Positions 21,176 to 30,668 of a stretch of 64,000 nucleotides of DNA are shown here, piece after piece. Every line of letters begins with the position of its first letter. The stretch's first letter is position 1. Under the pieces are notes generated by a model that was given only the letters and a program-made list of their open reading frames with translations, was not told the origin of the DNA and made no database searches. A program made the position numbers and the translations under genes. The stretch is from Crotalaria pallida (taxonomy: Eukaryota > Streptophyta > Magnoliopsida > Fabales > Fabaceae): positions 105,653,290 to 105,717,289 of the forward strand of contig CM075649.1 in the NCBI GenBank assembly GCA_037953625.1, given 5' to 3'.

Positions 21176-21382
21176 CGTCCTTCGAAGTCACTTTTAAGTC
21201 GTGAGACTTAAGTACACCTCCCTCGACATCACTTATGTTGTCGATACACTTCCTTTGTCGAAATTGACCCTTTGTCGGATTGCATGTTCACCTCCTTCGA
21301 AGTCACTTTTAAACAAAAATGTTTAAGTACACTTCCGTTGACGTCACTTATACATCCGACATTATTTCCCTTTTGTCGATTT
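21176..21382. repeat. Imperfect tandem duplication in Tat-3 U3
   Basis: Two copies with a period of about 115 bp, each with CCTTCGAAGTCACTTTTAA, a small inverted repeat around TTTAAGTACAC, and CATCACTTAT or CGTCACTTAT. The second copy has a perfect TGACGTCA bZIP-type box (21339-21346). It may be a U3 enhancer. Confidence 0.65.
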
Positions 21383-21398
21383 CAACTTCCAGTTAACA

Positions 21399-21411
21399 GA
21401 GGCCCCCAGAG
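21399..21411 (-). other. Polypurine tract of Tat-3
   Basis: Minus strand CTGGGGGCCTC immediately before the LTR; it primes plus-strand DNA synthesis. Confidence 0.75.
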
Positions 21412-21681
21412 TTTTGGTATTCGACGCGCCTTTTCAGAGGATGCCAAAAGTTGTATCTTTTCCGAACTGTCTTTTCATGATTAGGATTCTGAAACAGCGA
21501 GTTTATCCATTCAAACTGACGCTTCCTATTGGACCATTGCGTTGGTCTCGAACGTCTTTTCACTCCTTATTTAAACTTGATCACTTATCATTATCTCTCT
21601 TTCACGTTTCCTTGCTTGCCACTGCATCTTTTTCCTTCCTTGACCTAAACCCCTTTTTTCCTCAAAAACTTTTCTTCAAAC

Positions 21682-23768
21682 ATGGCTATTCAAGGAGTTA
21701 TTGATCCCGAAATTGACTTGAATGTCAAGTACCATGAACGTAGTCTGATTATCCCTGTGACTTCCTTTATTCCTACTGATGGTGAACTCGTCAACCCATC
21801 TCCTGCCTTTCTAGGCCCATTGTTGACTCCATCAGAGGCTCAAGACCCTGTCATGAGTACTCACTTTCCTCTTTCCAATCCTGATGAGATTCGTCCTTTA
21901 GCCACTCTTGACCTCGTATACACTTGCCATTTTGACAAGGAGTATTATCGTAGGGTTTTGCGGAATGTGAAACCATTCCCCAAGTTCATGGACAGGTTCG
22001 AAAGATTACGGCCTCACAAGAACAAATCATGGAGAAGGGCCGGTTTTGAAGACCTTTTGATTCTGACAACCTCTGGTTTGCATTATGATGATGGGCTTTT
22101 TGGTGCCGCATGCTACTTTTGGTGTCGCCGAACCAATTGTTTTCACTTCCGTTATGACATGATGACTCCGACGCTATTTGATGTGGCCGCTTTGATCAGC
22201 CTTCGTCCCGACGGAGAAATCTTGACCATAGAAAGCAAACCAGAAAATGTTGTCTCCATAAGTGGTGGGTCTTACGCCTTTACCAATTATGTCGAGGCGC
22301 GTTGGAACGATTATAAGGATTGCCCAACAGTTAGTGCAACTGAGCATGTCGAGTTTTTGACAGTCTGGCTTAGTGCTTTTGTTTTCTGCACCAAATCCCG
22401 ACAGATTAACAAGTCTTTGGTGCCATTAGCCATGATCTTGCATGAGGAAAGACAAGTGGCTTTAAGCCAACTTCTCCTGGCGAAGTTGTATTCGACTATC
22501 AGTCACGTCACTAACACTGTTAGAATCAATGATCAACTAGTAACCAACGTCGGAGGCCCTACTTGGATTTTGCATCTGTGGCTGAACGCCATTCTGAAAC
22601 GTCATTTGTCCTTCACCAACAACAGTGTTTGTCGATTTAGATTCAACTACGGTTGTGTGGTGGCAAATTTTGATGTTCCTTCCTTTCCATCCAACACCAA
22701 CGGTTTCCTTCACTTCATGAGGATTTTTGCCAACATCTCTATGTCATTGACTGATATAGATTTTTCTCCTTTTGCTGATAGAACTCTGGGATCCGACTGG
22801 TTTCGTACTCCTTTTCCTGGTTCATGTGTCGAAGAAAGGCAGTTGAATGATGTCATCCGGGGACATTACTTGAGCCAGAAAATCTTGTTTAGTGGCTTGC
22901 CTGATTCATCTTCTTATGAAGACAAAGAAGTCTTTTTGTACTATCCGAACTGTGTGGCAAGGCAATTTGGCCTTTTCCAAGGACTTCCTGCCCCCATGCT
23001 TCCATCAGTAACGCACGAATTCCATCATGGTCAATTGACAGATTATAAAGCTCCTTGGAAGACCATGTTGAATAAGTTTGTGTCGAAGAACCTTGCTTCC
23101 GTCAGCCGTTTTAATCTTGTCGGCTTTACACCTTGCTTCTTGGCTAGTCCCAATTTTGTCCGTTGGTGGGAATCTTACTTCAACACCTATCACGTGGATT
23201 ATGACACCATCGTAGAGAGGATGAGTGCAAGAACTCCATCGGATTTGGCAGCCGACAAAACTGGTACGAATACTTGTCTTCTTTTGCCTAAACTTCATTT
23301 TTCCCTTTCTATCCTCTAACTTGTCATCTTCCTTGCAGTGGCCAAACCCAATATTATTGATTATACTACTGTGATTAAGGCCAATGCGTCGAAGAAGAAA
23401 GGTGGTGACCCTTCATCACCGAAGAAATCCAAGAAGCGGCGCCAATCCAGTGCCATTGATGACTTTGTCGAGGCCAAAAAGCAACACAAGGGACGAACGA
23501 ATAAACTGCCAAACAAGCCTCAGACAGAACCTGAAAGAACTGATAGTTCTTTGATACGTCCACTCTCAAACAAACTTCAAACCTCTACTGCCACGTCGGC
23601 TCCTCCTGTTCGTTCTGCCTCAAATCCTATAGTCAAACCTCAACAAGGCTCCCGTCTAAAGGCCAAGGGAATCGTAATAAGGGATTCGTCTCCTCATGTT
23701 AATGCTCAAAGAACGTATGATGACGCACCCCTAATTGTCGATGTTTCTCACAACAACCCTCGTGCTGG
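21682..23768 (+). pseudogene. Tat-3 antisense gene, 5' part: plant mobile domain protein
   Basis: ATG at 21682. Exon 1 (21682-23263) encodes about 527 aa with a plant mobile domain (PMD, PF10536-like): WRRAGFEDLLILTTSG and TPTLFDVAALISLRPDG are typical. Intron 23264-23338 (ACTG|GTACGA ... CCTTGCAG|TGGCC) joins in phase 1 to a lysine-rich exon (23339-23768). There the long solo LTR A splits codon GCT GG|C; the frame resumes at 46308. This part has no stop apart from the intron. PMD proteins occur both as host genes and in mobile elements. Position in the Tat element (after the purine tract, converging on pol) marks this one as element-encoded. Function unknown. Confidence 0.82.
23264..23338 (+). 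other. Predicted intron in Tat-3 antisense gene
   Basis: 75 bp, GT-AG, pyrimidine-rich 3' end, phase 1. It matches in place and phase the introns at 8026-8111 and 28529-28604. Confidence 0.8.
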
Positions 23769-24019
23769 TGTGAGGCCCACAATTTTACCCAAATTATTTG
23801 TGAAATTGTATTTGAATTTAAAATATTATATTTGATTTTTGATAACTTATGATACCTGGATTTATTTAAAATCGCATATATATGCACGTGGTATATATAT
23901 TATATATATATATGCATACCAATGTTTTCTCTAATGTATTTATATTTTATTCTTAAGATGAAAATATTTTAAGGTATAGTATTTCATTTAAATGACATTA
24001 GAAAGAAAAATGATTTTTG

Positions 24020-24680
24020 AAGGATTAGGGTGTTCTATCTTCAGAAATTCATATCTTTTTAACCGTAAGTCAGAAAATCACAAATGATATGTCAAAACGA
24101 TCGTATCGAAATGTAGATTATGAAAATGTAAAGTTTTAATTTTTAATTTAGAGTCTTATAAATTTTATCACTGCTACAGTACTGTACGAATTTTTGAGTT
24201 TTAAGTTTGAAAATGTGATTTTAATGCATTTAATGACTCTTTGACCCAAAAATATTTTTATGTGCATGGAAAATGTATTTTAAAAATCCCTTATTAGCTG
24301 CACCGTCCAAATAAAATATAATTTTCGTATTTTTGAATTATAAATTAATTTGAAAGCTTATGAAGTGCATTTTTGGAGGAAATGACCTTAGAACTTCAAA
24401 AATTCATAACTTTCAAACCGTAAGTCCAAAAATTATAAATTTTATATGAAAAAAATCTTATTGAAATTTAGTTTCTAAAAATATATGAATTGTAATTTTA
24501 TGAGGTATCCTTTGAAAAGTTTTCTCTGCTGCAGTAACTGTATGATTTTATATGTTTTATGCTTGGAAAAATTATTTTAAAGCCTAGAATTAATTATTGG
24601 ATCTGAAAGTATTTTATTTGTATGCTCAGATATTTATTTGAAAGTTTATTGGCTGCACAGTCCAGATTATTTTATTTTTC
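24020..24680 (+). repeat. Imperfect tandem duplication in U3 of solo LTR A
   Basis: Two units of about 350 bp. Each has an AATTCATA...CCGTAAGTC block, a CTGCTACAGTA or CTGCTGCAGTA block and a GCTGCAC-GTCCA block. The same doublet occurs in LTR B (about 48965-49640), so the duplication predates both insertions. Confidence 0.65.
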
Positions 24681-25006
24681 TATTTATTTTTCAATTTTAA
24701 AGTACAAAGCTTTAATTTGATTGGATAAAGGAGAGGTGGATTCAAAGTGAATAAATGAAAATTTTGTTCTTCCCACTTGGACTGTATGTGCCGTCCAAAT
24801 GCATAGGAAAGGGAGGGGATATTTTTTGAAAATTTACCTAGAAGGATCTTAGAGTTTAAAGCTTTTAGGAGTTGGAAAAATCTCATTTAATGCATGTACA
24901 TTTTCCTAGACTTGGTTGAAGCAAAAATTGAAATTCTTTGACTCATTTTCTGAATAAAGGGGCGTGTAACTCAGCCATTTTTGGGAGAAATTCATTTCCT
25001 ACTTCA

Positions 25007-25019
25007 CCTATAAATAGAG
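25007..25019 (+). promoter_or_regulatory. Putative TATA box of solo LTR A
   Basis: ACCTATAAATAGAG, conserved in LTR B at 49950-49962. It sets plus-strand orientation for these LTRs. Confidence 0.65.
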
Positions 25020-25777
25020 CCTAAGACCCATTTCCTAATTGAAATTCATTTCCTAATTCTTTTACACACAACAAACAATTGTTTTGAGAGAAAAAAATTA
25101 GAGAAAGGCTTGTAGAGAGAGAGGTTTGGGCGTGGCACATTGTGGGAAGGGAAGGAAAAATTTTCATATTCACTTTGAAGCTCTTCTTTGCTAAAGAGAA
25201 GAGGTAATCCTACAACCTTGATATTTGTTTTTAAGTTCTTATTCTTTATTCTTTTGGTTTAGCAAATAAAAAGACTTCTTCTATTCTTCTCTGATTATGA
25301 AATTGTGAAACCAAAATCTCTAATCTCTTCTCTGATATAATCTGAATTTTAATTTGTTAATGTGAATTTGGTTGAAGGTCAAATGAATAAGAATTAAAAA
25401 GGGACAAAACAAAAAATTGTTTAAAGAGATATTGATCTCCCCTTTTTAAGCCTTTGATGACCAAATTATTGATGATAAAATAAGGAAATGATATTCTAAG
25501 AATGTAATTGATATCTGTTTTGAGAATTTTTATTTTCATCTGTATTGTATTGTTGTTTTGATTTTACTTTGATTATAAGTATGAAAACATGATTAATAAG
25601 CAAGTGATGATGAACAAAAAAATATATAAAATTGGGATGTGTGTGTAGGCCGTGAGGCCTATGTTTTTTTTTAGGATAATAGCAAATTATATATGTTATT
25701 TTGTTTTAGTAATTATGTGTATCTGATGATGTTTGATGTGGTTAAAAAGTGATTAATTAAATTTGTGTTTATGTGAT

Positions 25778-26285
25778 TGTGATGTCCTAGACTGAGAGGA
25801 CCTCAAGGCCAGGGAAGAAGACCTTAAGGAAGCCTTTATCTAGGGTTTATCTGTGATGTTTCTGGGTGTCCTCTGGTGGCAAGGTAGAAAGCCAAGAAGT
25901 AGCCCTAATCACTGGTGTGTGAGGGTGGCAATTAGGGTTAGAGGACATACCTGAGCCCCATGTAGTACGGAGCTACTTATAGGGGGAGCTAGTTGCCCTA
26001 ATGGGCTTGCTTGAAACCCAAGTAGGGCCAGCCTGTAGTGAGCTATGAGTGGGTGAGTTGTCCTTGTGGATAAGATGCGTATGTCATCCTGTCCTTGGTA
26101 TCGGAATCTCTGCGTGGTGTTGGACAAGGAAGTCGGACCTTAGTTGGAGCATAAGGTTGGCCCGTGTCTGGTGTCTGTTCGGCCGTTGAGCCTTGAGCTC
26201 AGCCAAGCACTCAGAGGGCTTCCTAAAGGGTGATCAGGCCCTACGTGAGGGTTTCGGGGAGCTCGGCTAAGCCGAGTCCACCACA
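25778..26285 (-). repeat. 3' LTR of Tat-2 (508 bp)
   Basis: TGTGATGTCC ... CCACCACA. It carries 54 bp at its U5 end that the 5' LTR lacks. Minus-strand TATA-like CCTATAAGTAGC at about 25972-25983. Confidence 0.92.
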
Positions 26286-26420
26286 TAAGCCCCCTAGCTC
26301 GGTCAAGGCTATTCAGGCCTTGTTCCGAGGTCTTGGGTTAGGTCCTTTTTCCAAGTTTGCCACATAAGCCCCCCAGTTTGGTCAAGGCTGTTCAGGCCTT
26401 GTTCCAAGGTTCCAGGGAGT
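26286..26420 (-). repeat. Purine tract of Tat-2 and a duplicated copy
   Basis: Next to the LTR the minus strand reads GCTAGGGGGCTTA. About 78 bp further in, a second copy recurs with its flank: CCACATAAGCCCCC followed by GGTCAAGGCT-TTCAGGCCTTGTTCC (about 26281-26332 and 26360-26412). Confidence 0.8.
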
Positions 26421-26479
26421 TCGGAAGAAGAGTTGCCGAGAGCTGGATCCAGCTGTCTCTGACGTCCTTTCACCTTGAC

Positions 26480-26740
26480 GGAGCAGATTTGAAAGCTGTC
26501 CTTTCACCTGCTCCGACGTGACGTTTGCTTTCTCCGTATCTGACACGTGTCTGAAACCACGTTAAACGACGCGTTGCCATTATTGCAACGTTGCTCAAGG
26601 TCCACCGTTCCACTCGCTCTACGCCACGTGTCTCAGCGTGTATGGTTGCATGCTGGGTTGGGTTGTTGGGCTAAGCCCATATTTCAGAAAAGAGGGGGAA
26701 ATCGTCAAGTTTGACCTTCCCACTTCTCTCACACTCACTA
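26480..26740 (+). promoter_or_regulatory. Likely promoter region of Tat-2 antisense gene
   Basis: GC-richer than its surroundings, with two perfect G-boxes CACGTG (26544-26549, 26625-26630) and GACGTGACG upstream of a CT-rich leader. Both the promoter role and the transcription start are inferred. Confidence 0.45.
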
Positions 26741-26780
26741 ACCGCTCTTCTCCATACCGAATTCGTTTCCTATTCTCTGT

Positions 26781-26910
26781 AACTTCCATTTCTTCCTCTC
26801 CAATACTGAATCTATTTTCCTTTTCTCTGCAACTTCCATCTCTTCCTCTCCAATACTGAATCTATTTTCCTTTTCTCTGCAACTTCCATCTCTTCCTCTC
26901 CAATACTGAA
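26781..26910 (+). repeat. 50-bp CT-rich tandem repeat, 2.6 copies
   Basis: Units start at 26781, 26831 and 26881 (AACTTCCATCTCTTCC...), almost identical. They lie in the probable 5' leader of the Tat-2 antisense gene. Confidence 0.88.
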
Positions 26911-27276
26911 CCCGCTTGATCTTGTCCGTAGCACAAGCTCCATTCTCCTTCAAGTTTCTACTTTTAAGGTACTACTTCTTGCTCACTTCTTCTTCTTCTT
27001 CATTTCTTTTCTCTTTCTTTATTGCTTTTTGGTTCACATGGGGGGTCAATACTTTTTTCTTTTGTTTCTGTTTCTATAGAAATGGGGTGGTTTTTCCCTG
27101 GTTATTCTGTGTTTCGTAGTTAAGAACCTGGGTTTGAGGTTTTGGGGATTTTGGTTTTGGGAGATAGTACTAGGGATTTGGCGCTCTTTGGTTTGGAGTG
27201 TTTAGGCCTTTTGTTGATTTTTATTTTTGTTATTGTTTTTCAGAAACCCAGAGGAGTGGATTGGGGAAGTAGGAAG

Positions 27277-29622
27277 ATGAGTAGGAGTAGAGAGTGGTTT
27301 AGGAAATGGGTTGGGTTGGTTTCCCTGTCAACCAGCAGCAGTGAGGAGGAGGACGGCTCATCCTCCTCATCCTGCTCCTCGACGGAGGTAGACGAGACGC
27401 TTCGTTGTCGGAAGGAGTATAGGCAGAAGTATGAGAAGCGAATATTGGAGGTCGATCCCATCGAGGTCATTTACCCTCGGGATTGGAAAGAGCAGAGAGA
27501 GTGGGTAAAACAGTATGCTTGGGCCGAGTTCGTCGATGGTAGGGAGCGTTGCGATTTTGAAATGATGGAGAGAGAGAGGCTGTTTGAGCGAGGGGTTCCT
27601 GTGGAAGAGGGGAGGTGCTCGCCCCTCGGAACAACTTCGAGGGGGTTTTCTAGGGGGTTATTTTTCGTAACCCGTAGGACTAACGCCGAGCTCCCCTGTT
27701 CTTCCACAGGTAACATGCCACCCCGGAAGTGCATCAGTCGACCCGAGCTCTACCCCGCACCCCCTGATGCGGATCAATACCAGTGGGTTGATGTGGAGCC
27801 CAAAGGAGTTCGGTCCAGCCTAGACTCCGAGGACAAGCTTGCAGATGTAAAGAGAGATGTGCTGCCATGCTCTGGGGATACTACTGGAAATTCCTATGAG
27901 GTTCTGCCCTGCTCTATGAATGATAGGATATGCTCGCGGACCGATGATAACTCTTTCTTCTTTTATGCCGACTTGTTACACAACCTCGGCGTGACCCTCC
28001 CTTTCACTTACTTGGAGATGAGGGTTTTAAATGAACTCGGACTGGCTCCTTCCCAATTACATCCCAACACTTGGTCATTTCTTCGAGCCTTCCAAAAATA
28101 CTGTGGAGCCAAAGGGTTAGTGTGTACAGTTCGGCTTTTCTTGTGGCTGTACAACCCATTTGTGAGTAACAAAGAAGGGGTAACTGGTCGGCTTTGGGTG
28201 TCGACCAAGGCCCGAGGTCACTTCGGGCTCTTCGGCATGTTCACTGACTCTTGGAAACATTTCAAGCCAAGGTTTTTTAAATATAAATATGTGGGCACGG
28301 GGCGACCTTGGTTTCGGGCCGAGACGGGACCGAAGTTCCCCTTGGAATGGACCCAGGAGTTCTTCACTCACCACGTCGGCACGCCGCAGAGATGGTCGGG
28401 AGCAACACTTGATGCTGATGAGGTCGTAACGGCCAACCACTTCTAGTCCGAGTACCGGGCCAGGAAATTCCAGCTCGACATCGGAGTGTTTATGAAGTGT
28501 CCTGACAATGAAGTCGTTGCAAAGATTGGTAGTTAACTTTACTCTTGCACTTGTATTTTTTCTTTCAACATTCTGAATGATTTTCTTTATTCTTTTGTTT
28601 TCAGACAACTACTGGTCGGACATGTCGTCAAAGGCACTCAAAGCTGCGATGGAGGCCCGAAAGAGGAAGAGGACGGATAGCCCTTCCAGTGAAACCGCGT
28701 CTACTGAGGTCTCTACCGACACGGCCTCCACCGACTCGGCTCCTCGGCCGCGACCTACTCCTCCTTCAGTGATTCTTGCCCCTCCTCCTCCTCGGTCTCC
28801 GAGTCTTAACACCGAGGTGGTTACTGCTGCTGATCCCCCCCTTCATCGTCAGGCCCGAGGAAGGGAACCGATATTTTCCCAAGGCCGCCAACCACCACTG
28901 TCAAACCCTCGATTAAGGAGACTTTGATAAAGATGTCCGGGGCGGAATGGAAGAGAATGTCCGAAGAGCTTGCCTGCCAACTGAAGCGCTCGACCACCAT
29001 GTTTAATGTGTTGGCGGAGGTCTCGGATGACGTAGCGGAGGGTGTGTCGCCTGCTAAGAAGAAGGCCAGAGCCGAGTTGGCGGCTGAGGTGGCCGAGTTG
29101 AGGAGTAAACGAAATTCGGCCGACCATAAACTGGCCGAATTGGAGGAGAAGCACCGTCAGCAAATGGAGGAGCTTCTCAAAAACCATGAGGAAGCGCTGG
29201 CCCAAGTCAAAGAAGATGCTCGAAAGGCGGAGGAGGCTGCTAAAGAAGCAGGTCGGCAGGAGGGCCTTGCCGAGGTTGAGAGAGTCCGATCCATGCTGAA
29301 GAAAAGGGCTGCTCAAGCACTGAAACATAAGATAGCTGCGGCAGAGGCAACCTTCGATTTTGAAAAGGGAGGAAGCAAGATCTTTGCCAGTGTTGTTGAG
29401 CAGATTCAATTCTTGAACAAGGAGATCCGACTTCGGGTTATCGGCGCCAGTGCTGGGTTTGGGGTCGAAGATGGGAAGATGGTGGATTTTGAAAAAGACG
29501 GAGCCGAGGTGGATCTCGATCAACCTGAAGAGAACCTTCCCAACCCCTTGGAAGAGAAACCCGAGGAGGAGTTCGATCCGACCAAGGTCCAGCTTTCCGA
29601 TGTTGAAGATGACGCAGCGTAA
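27277..29622 (+). pseudogene. Tat-2 antisense gene (PF04195-like domain and coiled coil)
   Basis: Likely ATG at 27277, just after a good acceptor (TTGTTTTTCAG, 27243); a matching donor TTTTAAG|GTACTA at 26968 suggests a 275-bp leader intron. Exon 27244-28528 encodes a serine/acidic start, then the PF04195-like domain with APSQLHPNTWSFLRAF. Intron 28529-28604 is phase 1. The next exon begins DNYWSDMSSKALK, passes a serine/proline-rich part, then a long coiled coil (about 28940-29340), and ends acidic with VQLSDVEDDAA. Defects: TAG at 28444-28446 and a frameshift between about 28840 and 28912. Converges on pol with a 1-kb spacer. Function unknown. Confidence 0.8.
28529..28604 (+). other. Predicted intron in Tat-2 antisense gene
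   Basis: 76 bp, ATTG|GTAGTT ... TTGTTTTCAG|ACAACT, phase 1, joining two different reading frames. Confidence 0.8.
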
Positions 29623-30668
29623 GTCCCTTATGCTGGCCGGCTTGCAATTTGTCAATGTTTTTGTTTAACATGCTTGATAGTATTGAATCTATTTTATTTT
29701 GCTGGTTCTGTATAACATTTCTTTTAGTTTAATACAAGTTCTATTCTGTTTAACTTGTTGCATATATACTGTGTCCGAGATCTTTTTTATGCAAGCCTTT
29801 TTTTTAACTTGTTGCACAATGCGAGTTTATATTGTTAACTCATTGCATGTTTGATATTGATACCTCAGATCCGAATTGCGATTGGTTGTCGGGTCAACAA
29901 GGAAATTTGTTCTGTTAAAAACGCAAGTCCTTGAGACTGATTGCATTTTGTTTAATTGCCTATTTTGATCGGTCTTAGTCGGACCTGAGCTGTGGTCGAC
30001 TGTTAAGTAACCGAGTAAAATTGTTTTTAAGAATACAAGTCCTTTTTCGCTTGTTGTATTCGGATCTAGTCAGATCGGAAAAACACATGAGCAAGATAAT
30101 TTTGTTGTCCTTCGTTATATCTCAAAATAAATAATTAGGTTGTGCTCGAACGACTCAGTAAGTGCAGTAATCTTATAAGTTTTCCTCTGAAAAAAAGTAC
30201 TGTATATAAGTGCATACGGTAGGGATCTCGGATCCACCCACCATAGCCAAGGTGGGTGTCCTCGTCCCCGATGTGAAAGAGGTTGTTGAGTGAAGTTATG
30301 TGAGAACATTTCACAGCAGGCTGTACTTTATCGGGTGTCCCTTGTACACTGTGCATATGAGCCGATCTTATTTACAAGATGTTGACTGTACATAGCGCCA
30401 TGCAACATTTAGGTGGCTAGTGCTAAATGAGAAGCTAGTACGTACGTATATAAAACTGTGGCACTTGAGTAATAGCAAGTTTGTACTATTTCATTGATCG
30501 CAAACATGAGTTCATTGCCATTTAGGGAATTTAAAAGTGAGTATATAACAATGGAACAAGATGTAAATAAAGGAAGCAGACGTAAAGACTTTAACAGAAA
30601 CTAAAATGAACTTAAACTTGAACTTGAGCTGAAGGTGCCGGTGATTGCTGATAATGTCCGAGGTAATC
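29623..30668. other. Spacer between convergent antisense gene and pol in Tat-2
   Basis: No gene. Contains the block at about 30227-30276 shared with Tat-1, here with a perfect 8-bp hairpin stem CACCCACC / GGTGGGTG (30235-30258) around TAGCC. Also contains several repeats of an AACTTGTTGCA-like motif (about 29750-29850). Confidence 0.55.

Larger units (their letters stand above)
19691..21398 (-). repeat. 3' LTR of Tat-3 (about 1.7 kb)
   Basis: The inner edge is firm: ...CAGTTAACA at 21398 is followed by the complement of a purine tract. The outer edge TGTAGTGTTTG at 19691 is chosen by similarity to the Tat-1 LTR start TGTAGTGTCC and is less sure. A minus-strand TATA box is at about 20145. Confidence 0.65.

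Noticed and set aside
27277..29622. Reading the PF04195-like protein as an active transposase
   Set aside because: The family name is historical; no DDE or other catalytic signature is visible.
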